A DNA stretch of 64,000 bases from Tubulanus polymorphus (lineage: Eukaryota > Nemertea > Palaeonemertea > Tubulaniformes > Tubulanidae). The notes under the pieces were generated by a model. The model made no database searches. It was not told the DNA's origin and was given only the letters and a program-made list of their open reading frames with translations. The stretch is taken from the NCBI RefSeq assembly GCF_964204645.1, contig NC_134034.1, forward strand, positions 3,690,072-3,754,071, read 5' to 3'. Position 1 is the stretch's first letter; each line of letters starts with the position of its first letter. Shown in pieces: positions 46,495 through 63,690 of this stretch. A program made the position numbers and the translations under genes.

Positions 46495-46770
46495 GACAGC
46501 GGGAAATAAAATGAAATAAAATAGAATTTTATTAATCAACATTTGCCTATGTCCGGGCACCAAACATCATCACCACCAGAACTACACATACCCAAATAAA
46601 CACGATAATACAATACACTAAAATACAACATGTATATACAAATATTTACAAAATAACACTGAAGTGATTAAAATTTAGAGAATGAAAACGTAACAAAATA
46701 TATAATACATCAACTATTTACAATACTATATATACAACTGCACAATACAAAGATGCACTCTCGCAAAGCC
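46495..46770 (-). mobile_element. Probable LINE 3' end (reverse)
   Basis: On the reverse strand the piece ends ..GGCAAATGTTGATTAATAAA then ATTCTATTTTATTTCATTTTA, a polyadenylation signal and simple tail. No reverse transcriptase frame is left. Confidence 0.45.
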
Positions 46771-46809
46771 GAAAGATAGCGTTGTTGACCAGTAACAAAT
46801 ATCATGTGT

Positions 46810-46949
46810 TAACCATGAGGGGCCAGTTGCACAGTCGTGACTTAAGTGGTCTTAAATCTTGAGACTGGTCTTAAATTGTTGGATTGGTTATAGAACTGTT
46901 GGTCTTAGACTCGTCTTAAGTCTAAGCCATGACTATGCAACCGCCCCCT
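46810..46949. mobile_element. GGCCAGTTGCACAGTC-family palindromic MITE
   Basis: GGGGCCAGTTGCACAGTCGT..CATGACTATGCAACCGCCCC; inner GTCTTAAGTCTAAGCC arm. Confidence 0.8.
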
Positions 46950-46954
46950 GTGGC

Positions 46955-48830
46955 GGTACGATATTAAGGAACACTTGATCAAGAACAAATGAAGTGGATT
47001 TCGGTATATTTTCCGACAACTTATCTAGAAGTGATGTATTGGATGATGATATATGAATTCGAAAACTTATTCAGAAGTGATGTATATTGGATACCAATAT
47101 TTAATGAATTCGAAGGATTTTACTTCGTTGATGCGCCTCGCTTAGCCCGCTGCCCACCGTCGTATTGGGATTCCAGCCAGGCTGAGATGAACTACCTGCA
47201 CTGGACTGCACTGTGCGGAGTATCACCATTTATATCAATATTCTCAAAATTACCATTTTGCCTATATAGGTTCAGCGATCCAAAATAGCAACTGGAACCC
47301 GTAAACTCAGCAGGCCTCTATACCAGGGACGTTCCGAGATTCAAATTTTCAAAAAAACGTGCTTTTGAGTCCAAGCAAATTTTGACTCAATTGGCGGGCG
47401 CCAGTGTTGACATCGGTATCATCAACAGAAGTGGTAAAGAGCTGTACCTAAACACGAATCAAGGACGGCACGAACAGACTAGGTTAAGCGCAGCCCCTTG
47501 ACTTATCCAGAGTTGGCAATAAAATTCAATGACGCCTCCCCCAATATAGGCACGGCATCACGCTGCGAGGAGAAACGAGACTTGAATATTACCTATTTTA
47601 GGTATTCTGACCGGCGGAGAAAACCGCTAAGCGATCACGTGTCCAGGCGGCACCGCCGGTTTCAACAGATGTCGTTTGGTCGATATTTCAATATTTCAGT
47701 TGAACAATCAGCGACGCAGAAAACAGGAGCGAGAGAGAGAGAGTTTCAACAATATAAACGACGGCTGCGCACAAAGTTACGATGACATCATAGATTTATA
47801 TACGTACATATTTCAACACATATAGCTAGTAGATAGTTCCAGATCCTTACTGTAAAACCTCAAGGTATGTAAAGCATATTTAAAACATCTCTATCAAAAT
47901 AACTGGTTTCGTTTCTGTATAAACATGTACGATTTTTAATCGTTAGAAAGGCTAGGTTTCGTTGAGTCTGTCCTGGGCCGGTTCCACAGTCGCAACGATT
48001 TACAATAAGACCAGGCATGGCTTGTGTTTTAGACTTAAAAACGTCTACAATCCTAGGTGATCAGTTTAGTCCACTAATTGGAGTCTCTTCTCAATATGAA
48101 GCTGGGATGAAGCTGGGGTGATAGATAGGCTTTCATCAACATAAGAGGCTCATCAGAGTATAGGGTCAATTAGTACTACACGTACATCGGAAATTTATTA
48201 AACAATAATTTTTTGAAATCTAAATATTCAATCCAGGATTGAAATTTTTCCAACTAGTCTCGGGTACCGTTCTGGTATAGACCAGGGCCCTCGTAGTTCT
48301 GGCATCTTTGGGCTTGCAAGCTGGCCTCTGGTTCCACTATTCAAAATGTCCCTCTATATAGGCTAGCTGAACGTGAATTCAGAGGAAAATCTGTCACAAA
48401 TAAGTGTTTCTAACAATTTTTGATTTTGAAACTAGTCTAGAAACTGGGTCAGGACTTCGGATCCGGGTGCGTCTTGAAATATCACAGGAAATTACCGCTA
48501 TCTATTTCGAGGGACTGCGTAAATTAATTTCTATGACTTCAATCAGCCTATGTGATGGTCTAGGGCTGTAAAAACTGTGGTACCCCAGCGATTTGTGCAC
48601 ACACTGAAGCTAGCTGCGTCAACATAGAAGTTATAACGATATAATTCAACTCCGCGCAACTGGAGCCCAATCTATAGATTTCTCTTTATACCCAACACAC
48701 CGATAACCGCTGCAGCTGTTGTCGCAGTCTTATTGAACCTCGCGTGCCAGTGATGTATACATTTCACCGTGCAACACGTGTTATATATAACCCCGTGTCT
48801 CCGAGACTGTAATCTAGACTTCTAATACGT
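46955..48830. other. Intergenic stretch upstream of the membrane-protein gene
   Basis: Contains a small imperfect duplication near 46990-47110 (TTATCTAGAAGTGATGTATTGG / TTATTCAGAAGTGATGTATATTGG). Open frames at 46989-47288 and 47498-47785 lack domains and are left unassigned. Confidence 0.35.
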
Positions 48831-48833
48831 ATA

Positions 48834-49022
48834 CAGTCGACATGGCGCGTCATATTGGCCGTCAAGTGAGAGGAATGGCGGAAAGAGGTATCTGTGGCAG
48901 TGGAAGAGATGTTGAGTGGTTAACTGATCAGTTGGCCATTATCACGCGTGAACCTGTGACATTTCACTCTGCAGTTAGCCGCTTTTGTAACACCCGACGG
49001 CCAAAATGACGCGCTCTGACTG
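48834..49022. mobile_element. CAGTC..GCGCGTCAT MITE
   Basis: CAGTCGACATGGCGCGTCAT and ATTGGCCGTC at the left are mirrored by GACGGCCAAAATGACGCGCT and CTGACTG at the right. Confidence 0.7.
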
Positions 49023-49723
49023 ATTTGTGGATTTTTGGTGGTGGATGAACGAACTAAATTTTAGTAAATAATGTACATTACGCGTTTAAGGGGTCTTGTG
49101 TGAGTCGACGTGAACTACGTCATCAATATTGGCGTTTTAAGATAACAATGTGGAACCCGCAACACCAGCTGTTCCACCAGATGGCGCGACGAGCAGTAGG
49201 TCTTCCGTTGTCAAAATTAGACTCCCGATCCATCATATACCATAACAGCACCCACCAAATATACAAGACTTTGATTCCTCATATCAGATTCGGATATAGT
49301 CTTCGTAAATAATTGATTAATTTAAGAGAGAAGTTCATTCAGATTAAATTGAAATGTAGAAGAAATCGAATGCGGACGACTAGCAAAGTTGGCGGATCCT
49401 CGCCTGCCATAAGTAGAATCCTCGATTGCCACAGTAACGCTGCGGGTACCCCATTGTCAGTTTTGGCGTTTATTTTGTAATCAATACATTTCATAACTCG
49501 TATCTATTTTGGGATAAATTTTGATAATCATTTTTGAGAGAATGTGCACTCAATTTAGCATCGAGGCTAGAGCGGTTGCCGGTCAATTCAATTCGATTCA
49601 ATTATCGATAGACAAATCCAAAATATCTTCATTCATGCTGAAATTAATATTATATTGGTTATTGTTGACGATATTAAGCCACACGGCATCAATAAACTTT
49701 CAAGTTAGTTTTTTTGTTTCTAG

Positions 49724-55453
<5,730 letters not shown>

Positions 55454-55654
55454 TGTAGTGAAAAACGCTTTCAGCAATGGGGAACCATAACACCAGCCAT
55501 GCCTGATACTAGATTGCGTGAATAACAGTCATTTTTAGGATTTTTGAAATTTAAACAGGATTTCTAAACTGTCTACTCTAAACATCAATATAATTCATTA
55601 TGATATTATCAAACCAGCCTTGAAAAAGATATAAGATGCACCTTTTCAATAGTT

Positions 55655-55895
55655 TGCAGTAGTTGATTTCCAATTGCACATTTGTGACACCTAGTGGATC
55701 CCCACTCACAAGTGAAATCCTCTATTGCCGCTGTGATTAATGACCTCCCCTTCGCTAGTGACACCTGGTGGATCCTCACTGTCTTGTCACAATCAAATTC
55801 CTCTATTAACGCAGTAGTTGATGTCTTACCGTCTACGGTGGTGACACCTGGTGACACTTGCCACAAAAGGAATCATTTATTGCCACAGCATTGTT
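55655..55895 (+). repeat. CACTTGCCACAAGTGG repeat, third locus
   Basis: Three degenerate units with AGTGACACCTGGTGGATCC, GTGAAATCCTCTATTGCC and GTAGTTGATGTC. Confidence 0.7.
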
Positions 55896-55899
55896 ATAG

Positions 55900-58070
55900 G
55901 TTCCCCATTGAACAAAACATGATTACCGTACCTGGAGTAGTTACTGACTCCAAAGAGACCATCCTCGGTTCTAGTGTTCAGATACAAACGTCAAAATTTT
56001 AATTTTTTTTGGGCGGGAAGGGGGTTGGGTTCATAGATGGTGATAGCACAGCGCTATGTTCAGTCGGTTGAAGATCTCAAATAGGTTTTGAGCTAAACCA
56101 TTACTACATCCTCGACGGAGATGTCGAATCACCTTTTACTTACAGCAGCAGTAGCTGGTACGAATAGCACAGCCATAATAGCGTATATACTTATTCATCT
56201 TATTCATAATCCATACATACAATATGATAATTCCCGAATACATGCGTTACATGCAATTCTATTTTCAAGGGATGGAGTACTGTAACCAACAGGCCGTAGT
56301 AAAAAACATAAGCGCATGGGCCCAAACTTTGCCAATAGTTGGGATCCAGTTCCACACAGTTGTTGGCAAAGTTTGACTAGCTTCTTAAACGGGAACCGAG
56401 AACTGCTGGATCCTTGCGCTTGATGTGATCATACAAAGAGATCATTCCAGAAATCGAGAAATTTCTAATTAAAAATTATGTACAGCAGAAAAACCCCCCA
56501 AAAAATTCCGTTTCACAAATGAAATATATTTCTCTCAAGGAATATTCTCACGAGGCGGGATCGTCTATGTTTATATGATGCACGACCGAATTCCACAGTT
56601 CTGAATTACGTAGATTAAATTCAAATTGAAACAATTCGAATAGAATTTAACTCCAAAGAGAGGATTAACTCGGGACTGTGGTGGAAACAGGGGCCGTTTC
56701 ATAGAAATACATCGTACATATTATATTAGATAGTCGTACACAATTCTGATGATGATGGCGATGCTTAAACGGTTTTTTGAAACGGTCCCCGTGTGTACAT
56801 ATTCAAGAATGTAAATATATAACGTCGTTTTAACGCAGCTTCTTTTTTTGTCATTTTTTCCAAACGTTTTTCCTCCGCTGATAGATCCATTGTACGTGAC
56901 GTCATAATATATGTATGCGTAGTTTATACGTTATAGTTTTTACGCGACAATAATCCAGATGATTTTGACGCATTTTGGGGATTAGGGCTCAGTCACAAAA
57001 AGATTAAATCTCAATCGATTCAAGATTATCGAAGATATGAAATCGATTCGTTAGTTGAAGCTGGCCCCGCCATCTCTCATCTATTTATTGTCCGTATATA
57101 TGACGTCGATCACGTGATGGAATCACTACAATGGGTGTACAGGTTTCACGGGTGTATACAGAGAGACGCGAGTGATATTTCATTTTTTTTTTGTAAAAAT
57201 ACGTATAATTGCTACAGTCGGTCGCGTCTAATGTATTTTTATCGTCGATTCTAAAATTGAGAAATAAAGGGAAATAAAAGTCTCAAGTTAAACGAAAAAG
57301 AGTTTAATTCTTATCTCGCTTCGAAAGGTATCGTCTAAATCTCACCCCAGAGAAGCACATATCTATTGGCGGCGGCACACGCTAGATGGCGCGACTACGT
57401 GTGAAGTCGATTTTTCTATGGTATACCAATTAAGATGTAATACACAAAAATATACGCAAGAAAACGATGATTGCGTGGGTCCGGACTACCGACCCTCCAA
57501 ACCCGTAGTCTGTCCCTGTGTTACAAGAAATATATCTCTATTTACCATTTTTTCAAATAACTAGATGCCCTTGTTTCCATAGTTACTGAAAATTTTGATT
57601 TTAACAAAGTAGGACCGGTTGAATTGTCAAATTTCTTGATATAAATATGCAAACATGATACTCTAGAAAACGTGTTTTGGAAGTTTGACTCGCAACTACT
57701 TAAAAACTAATACGGATAATTGAAAACGGTAAAAGGTATATAGGACCACATATAGATGGCTATTGATCCTGAAAATTTCAAAAATGTAGATTAAAATTTG
57801 TAAGAATTACGAACTTTTGAATGAGATGAGCAATAATTCAAGTTGAATTATCGGGAAGACGATATCAATGTTTATAACTTCACCAGTGCGCATTGTTGCA
57901 TTAACTTAACAAATGAGTGATATCATAAAAAAGTTTATTATCAGCCGAGTTCATCGATATTTTAACTTTGTTTCTATCTTAATCAAATCCAGAGATATGA
58001 ACGAAATAAAAAAATTAAACCGGAGAAAAATAGGGACAAAAATTTCAACAATGCTGACCCGGCGGGTACC
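55900..58070. other. Possible 3'UTR and intergenic stretch
   Basis: No exon recognised. It could contain a long 3'UTR of the two-membrane-segment gene up to the AATAAA pair at 57263-57278. From 57300 to 58070 nothing is assigned. Confidence 0.35.
56690..56790. mobile_element. GGGGCCGTTTCA MITE
   Basis: GGGGCCGTTTCATAGAAA and TTTTTTGAAACGGTCCCC mirror each other over 101 bp. Confidence 0.65.
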
Positions 58071-58077
58071 CAAAAAA

Positions 58078-58108
58078 ATGGCGCCTGGAAACTGTAAAAA
58101 GGCTTATT
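58078..58108 (+). repeat. 31 bp direct repeat, left copy
   Basis: Begins ATGGCGCCTGGAAACTGT and ends AGGCTTATT; identical over 31 bases to 59738-59768. The two bracket the intronless GPCR. Confidence 0.9.
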
Positions 58109-58548
58109 GAAATGCACCTTAATCTAACACCGTAAGCCAGTGGACGGTCTAAGCTATACTAAACCGTACTACTATCATGCGCAGTTTCTATCACGCATCA
58201 AGTTGATGATACCCACAACGGCCGTCAGGTGGGAATCATGGCAAAATACATGGTGAATTACTCTCAGGGGTACACATATTTCGATGATCTATACGAAGCC
58301 AAGTTGAAATTCTTGAGCGAGAAAATGATGAAGATTGTGGCAATTCTATCATGTTGCCGAATCGATTGAGAATACATGCAACTACATCACCTGATCTTAG
58401 ATTATTACTTTAGTTTGGAAATTACCTGGTATGCAATGTATAGTTTGACGTACTACGTGTATAGAGTAGACCAAACGTGCTGCGCCGGAGGCAGATAGAC
58501 AGATAAGCTGTTTTCGCGTTATACGACCAAGTATGGCTGCTTGAATAT

Positions 58549-59640
58549 ATGATGAACAGCACCGCGTCAATATCAACCACGTCTTTGATCGCTGACCAGT
58601 GTCAAATCTGGCTGAGGCAGCCGTATCGATGGGATTATAAATTCAGCGTATTTATCTATCTTTTCCTCTACGGACCTGTATCATTCTGCGGAATTCTTCT
58701 CAACAGTTTTACCATTTACGTATTGATTAGTTTGAAAAGTAAGGAAAGCTACTATCTCATAAACGCGCTCGCGTCTTCCGATCTCATGTACTCCTTAACC
58801 GTGTTCATACTGTATCCCCTGAGAACGATCCACGTCTATATCGCTGTAGGTCGTGTTGTATTCCATATGGATGACTGGCATTTCGGTTGGGAATACATCT
58901 ACGTATTCAGGGCGTTATTCTATATGCTGCAATGTATTCGGAACTGGGTCGTCATGTTGATCAGCATCGAACGATTCGTCATTGTTGTTTTCCCTTTACA
59001 ATCGCGGAGGTTTTGGACGAGAAAAGTTGTCAATTCTGCGCTAGGATTCATCAACGTCGTATCTTTCGCATTTTACTTGCCATATTTTTTCCCTAAAACG
59101 AGATTTGGAGCCTTTTTCTGCAAAGATAGCCGCCTTTATACGGTTATGCGATTTGAACTGCTCAAATATTACACTAAAACTTCAATTCTCTTCAATTGGG
59201 AATATACAATGTCCGATTTTATTGGAACAACTTTTACGATTATCATCCCTATGTTTTCACTGATATTCCTAAACTCGATTTTGATTTTAGTTTTACTTTT
59301 TCAGAGGATACGTCGTTCCAAAATTAGTGACACGACGACTCGGTCCTCGAACGAATTCAGAGTTCTGCGCATGGCTTTATTATTGGTTTTGATATTTTTC
59401 ACCTGCGAATCCTTTATTTTTTTGGAGAAAGCCTCTTCACAGTTTGTCAAGTCGTTAGGGTATGAGTTTTTGCCGATGATTGGATGGACAAATGGGAGGT
59501 TTGCAAGCACCCTCGTTTACAGAAAGATAGCCATTGGAATGACAGTCGTTGACTCGTGCGCTAATTTCTTTGCGTATTGTTCCACGAATGATAAATTTAG
59601 ACAAAAAGCCCGAAAAATCCTAACTTGCGTTGAGCGGTGA
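58549..59640 (+). CDS. Divergent rhodopsin-family GPCR (neuropeptide-receptor-like), intronless
   Basis: 363 residues, single exon. A short N-terminus with one N-glycosylation site (NST at 3-5), then seven membrane segments at about 32-60, 70-92, 115-140, 160-182, 222-250, 273-295 and 324-344. Family marks: LLNS in TM1, LASSDLMY in TM2, SIERFVIVVFP (ERF for DRY) at TM3, and DSCANFFAYC replacing NPxxY in TM7, followed by a basic C-terminal helix. The TM6 CWxP position reads FFTCESF. ECL2 has Cys191 but no partner Cys is visible at the usual TM3 start. The pattern recalls the large invertebrate FMRFamide/thyrotropin-releasing-type receptor expansions; the ligand is unknown. An AATAAA lies at 60168. 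Confidence 0.88.
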   Translation: MMNSTASISTTSLIADQCQIWLRQPYRWDYKFSVFIYLFLYGPVSFCGILLNSFTIYVLISLKSKESYYLINALASSDLMYSLTVFILYPLRTIHVYIAVGRVVFHMDDWHFGWEYIYVFRALFYMLQCIRNWVVMLISIERFVIVVFPLQSRRFWTRKVVNSALGFINVVSFAFYLPYFFPKTRFGAFFCKDSRLYTVMRFELLKYYTKTSILFNWEYTMSDFIGTTFTIIIPMFSLIFLNSILILVLLFQRIRRSKISDTTTRSSNEFRVLRMALLLVLIFFTCESFIFLEKASSQFVKSLGYEFLPMIGWTNGRFASTLVYRKIAIGMTVVDSCANFFAYCSTNDKFRQKARKILTCVER

Positions 59641-59737
59641 GCGTCTTCGTAGGAACTCGCAGTCAGTTTACCTATTTTCGTGATCAATCCCCATTTCTCT
59701 ATGATGTACGGGCATACTTTCCAGAATAATCAGCGTT

Positions 59738-59768
59738 ATGGCGCCTGGAAACTGTAAAAAGGCTTATT
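59738..59768 (+). repeat. 31 bp direct repeat, right copy
   Basis: Identical to 58078-58108 and located 98 bp past the GPCR stop. Confidence 0.9.
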
Positions 59769-59769
59769 C

Positions 59770-60470
59770 AAGTCATCATTTATTACACGTTACTTCCGTG
59801 TTGTTGAAAATCTTGCGAGTCCTGGACCAAACCCCAATGAACAATGTGATCTGTGTGCTGGCCACAAATGCACACAGATCACACTACACTACCCATTACA
59901 CACTCCAGTACCCACAGCTTTCATATATCCATCCAAATATTTAGTGGCTTTCTTCCTGGGTATGATATTAAACCAGTGAACTGAGTCGGTCCTGGTCCAT
60001 TGATAATCCCATGAAATTGTATAAACCTCACGTCGTGCTGGCGATATCTCATGCCAGGACTGTTTGGTATCGATGCTTGTTTCGATGTTGGCTGAAAAAT
60101 CTTTCATTTGGTATCATATTATAGTTTATCATAATGCTTTATGTCCCGTACTATTTGTACGAGTATGAATAAACTATCGATTCGTCACTTTTGGTCAGGG
60201 GCCCTATGGAGCCAAATTCCAAAGCTGTCGGTTTACTGGACTGCGCAGTTTATTTTCGACGATATCTAGGCAGACATTTCTCAATAAAAGAACTCATTAT
60301 GGACCATGAACGTGTTTTATATCAAAGAAATGAATAGGGGGATCGTCGGATTTTAAATCGTACCGGGTGTTTCGTTTGACGATTTCGTACTAAGCTAGTG
60401 TCTTTATAGGAAATTGCTATCAGAAAAAGCCGTCAAATCATCGTATTACTGAGGGTTTCTACTGAGGACC
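59770..60470. other. Intergenic / GPCR 3' flank
   Basis: AATAAA signals at 60168 and 60284 are candidates for the GPCR transcript end; no other feature seen. Confidence 0.4.
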
Positions 60471-60473
60471 CTA

Positions 60474-60650
60474 CAGTCAATCCCGATATACCGCCCACAT
60501 CAGTGCAGAGGGATTTTGGCGGTAGGCCTATAGAGAGTATGGTGGTATATCGAGGTTGTTTTACTAAGTTTGTATAGAGATGCACATTGAGAAAACCTGG
60601 CAGTAGGCAGGGGTGGTGGTATATGGGAGGGTGGTATCGAGGGTTGACTG
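60474..60650. mobile_element. mariner/Tc1-type MITE
   Basis: CAGTCAATCCCGATATACCG at the left and GTATCGAGGGTTGACTG at the right, flanked by TA on both sides (60472-60473, 60651-60652). It shares CACATTGAGAAAACCTGGC with 39661-39933 but lacks that copy's internal repeats. Confidence 0.85.
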
Positions 60651-61038
60651 TATTTGAACTTACAAAAAAGCGTAGAAAATAATTGTCATTAAAAAAAAAA
60701 CGATGCTCAAGTTCTTTGAATGACATTCAGTAAGGCTGCTGGAACTTCATCGATATGCGGGAGAGTTCACTCGAACCACCAGAACCCTCCCAAGATCCTC
60801 GGGCCTAGGTAAAAGGAGTTTCTTTTATCAGCGCGTACGTGATTTCAGATAAACGCGTGTCACACACTGAATGCACTGAGACAGGCGAGTGGCGCCTCTG
60901 CAATGTGCTCAAACGTGGATGCGGTAAGCGAGTACACGTGCACCGTGTGGCGGAATTTATGGTTTTTTTCGGAAATAATCGATGCGCAGTTTGTAACGTG
61001 TGAGCGATACTACTAAATCTACTACTGAGTTTGTAGCG

Positions 61039-61090
61039 ATGTCGCTGAAATTATTGCTCATCTTTGCAGCGATCCCTCTTGTTTTTCGAG
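61039..61090 (+). CDS. Possible first coding exon with signal peptide
   Basis: ATG 61039 opens MSLKLLLIFAAIPLVFR, a compact signal-peptide-like sequence, followed directly by G-GTAATC, an acceptable donor at 61091. No matching downstream exon was found; the gene would continue to the right, perhaps beyond the window. Short, so chance is not excluded. Confidence 0.35.
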
Positions 61091-61391
61091 GTAATCAACC
61101 AATTTTGTCATCGACACTACGCGCTTTTATTTATTTAGGCTGAAGAAGATAAGAAGCCAGAACGGCGGCGGGCAGAAGGGACGCGCGTCTGAAAATAAAA
61201 CTTTTTCTTAGACCTCTACTAACTATAGCTATGGTAGGCCCATGGCATAATACTATATAATCATAAGTTTGGCCTAGCTAGGGCTATTCTTTTATAGCGG
61301 GACCCACACGAGTATGCCTAGGCCTAGGCCCAATATGCATAATTAAGCTACCGGTAATCCTAAATAAAGCGTCGCAGGGAATTCATTTTTA

Positions 61392-62054
61392 CAAATTCAA
61401 ATTCAAAATAACTTTATTGATCCTTAATGTTCAACGTATACATCATTGGATTGACATTTTCAATAAAGTGGAGAGGACAAACAAGAGACATGGAGAATAG
61501 AAAAAAAAACAAAAATAATAATGGAGCAGTTTAGAAGGAAATTTTAACATAATTAATGTAACAGAGAATAGGCTATAAACATATATACAGTATCATGAAT
61601 GGAGTAGGATAAGAGTATTAGACATTTATTAACTACATCCTATATATAAACTTACAATGAATATATACATATACATACACATACACACATACAAATATAC
61701 ATAAATATACGTATACATCCACATACACATATATACACACACATACATGTGTATCAATATAGTCCAGTCAACCCAGAGTAAAGCGGTATCTCGTGTTTAA
61801 TTAGAGTTGTGACGAAAGGTAGCTAGATCATTTACCAGGTTACATACAACTTTGCCTATTTCAGAATCATTGTTATAATTAGAGAAGAGGAGGGCGAATT
61901 GTTCATCAGGGTTTAGGGTTGAGAAAGAAGGGATAATATCATTGATGTTGGTGAGATGTTTAGTACGGATTGTTGAGAGAGCAGTGCAGTCGAGAAGGAA
62001 ATGTTTTTCGTCCTCAATTTGATTTGAGTTGCAAAGCTTACAGGTCCAGCGCTG
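61392..62054 (-). mobile_element. 5'-truncated LINE, C-terminal ORF2 fragment and 3'UTR
   Basis: On the minus strand, 62052 to 61797 reads through RWTCKLCNSNQIEDEKHFLLDC, a C-x2-C..H-x4-C knuckle typical of the end of jockey/CR1-like ORF2. About 60 more residues follow, then TAA at 61799-61797. About 400 bp of 3'UTR follow, ending AATAAAGTTATTTTGAATTTG with TTTGAA repeats. The frame is open over the retained part, so the copy is fairly young. Confidence 0.8.
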
Positions 62055-62059
62055 GCTAA

Positions 62060-62890
62060 CCTAAGCGGGTTGGCTGTTCTGGCTGTGAGACTGTGGACTC
62101 GCCCTCGTACACAGTACACACAGCCTGTTTGTTGGTTCTCATTGGTTTCCCAATCAATAATTTTCACAAAATCGGAAATTCCCGCATAACTAAGTACCGG
62201 TAGGCCTCTAACTTAGTACAGTTAGAAAACTGAGCCCGTATGCTGATTGTTAAATTCATTTGAATAAGCTGAAGTCAATTTCGAATCAACCTGTTCATGA
62301 TCAGTACAAAAGTACATAGGCCTAACTTTATCGCTGTACCAGTGCTATCATATTTGCTTTTCCGTCAGACTTTTGTCGAGTTTTGAGTTAGATCATGGAC
62401 TCTAAAATTATTTAGAGTCCATGGTTGAATATATCCCATTCCCAGGGTCCTGACGAGATGATACAAGATGATATTGAGATATAACATATTTTTAGATCAT
62501 TCGATATTAAAAAATTATTGCACATATTCTTTTATAATTGAAACCAAAAAGCGAACATTGTCATGATATAAAACGCGTTTCTAAATCCATGAATAGGCCT
62601 ATTAACAAACGAACGCAAAGAGTTTACGATGTTTAAGATGTTGAATACACAGTTCAGATAAAGCATATTTCTAGGTATAATGATAGGTATGATAATTTAA
62701 ATCAAACAGTTTTCTACGAATTAGTTTGCTTTAGGCCTAATTCATCACATCAAAGCAACAATTCGATGAATAGTTTATAAGTGATACACTTATAATGATA
62801 ACCACCCTCAAACGTGGTGAACGGATAATAAGATAAAAACCCGTTATCTACAAATTAAAAGAATTTAAAAAACAAGAAATTCTTTTATTC
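62060..62890. other. Intergenic stretch, nothing assigned
   Basis: AT-rich; no exon or repeat family recognised. Confidence 0.4.
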
Positions 62891-62911
62891 GAACAATATA
62901 AAATATATAAA

Positions 62912-62962
62912 ATACAGGACGTTTCGATCTCACCCTACAGATCATGGTCAGGTGTGTGACCT
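62912..62962 (-). repeat. GAAACGTCC hairpin motif
   Basis: On the reverse strand CCTGACCATGATCT, loop GTAGGGTG, then AGATCGAAACGTCC; same layout as at 8560 and 32164. Confidence 0.4.
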
Positions 62963-63429
62963 GACGATGATATCTACGTTTTTAAATTCTTTTGAGTTGT
63001 AGACAGTGGGTTTATATCTTCTTTGACACATTAGTCTCTCATTATCATTAAATCAATTTAAATCAATCGTACCGTACGATTGTATATCAACATCAGATCT
63101 GGCTTTTTTAGTTGTTTTCCCGGTTGGGGCAAGGTAAATGTAGGCTTAACCCAAATCTATCCTCACCTGCCGGGAGTCAAAAATGCTAGGCCTAAATCTC
63201 CGAGGAGATTTCACCTGCATTGTGTTCCTATTTTATTTTATATGACTACGACCAAATCGACAAGAACGGTGTTCTTGTTTACACTGTTTTTCAGGCGTAG
63301 GCCAAAAAAAAATCAGTCAGCATTGCCAAGTTCAAGAATTCATATCCAGGATATAATCAAATAAGAAAAATACATATTGTGGTATCTTTTCATTTCAATC
63401 AACTCGAAGCGTTAAGGAGCAGGGCTTCC

Positions 63430-63690
63430 ATAGCAATGTGATGTGTACCGTACGGTGCTGTGCACTCCCACCAGGTGGGGATAGTGCCTTCAGTCCCTAT
63501 GTATGTCTTAAGTTAAATTCAATCGGAATGGTTAAATTCAATTGGAATGCTAGCTTTGCTAAAAATACCTTCATGGACTTAGATAGCCTAACTTTCCGAC
63601 GATTTATTCATCTACCGATCTTTGCCAGTATGTTTTTACCATGATGTGTATGACCCGATCAATAAAATTTGATTTGATAAGATTTCGTAT
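63430..63690 (+). mobile_element. Possible LINE/retroposon 3' end
   Basis: Ends ATCAATAAAATTTGATTTGATA, a polyadenylation signal followed by short TTTGAT repeats, as in the other LINE tails here. No recognisable protein remains. Confidence 0.35.

Noticed and set aside
46989-47785. Two open frames of 95-99 codons as genes
   Set aside because: No domain, signal, splice sites or codon bias like the neighbouring coding exons.
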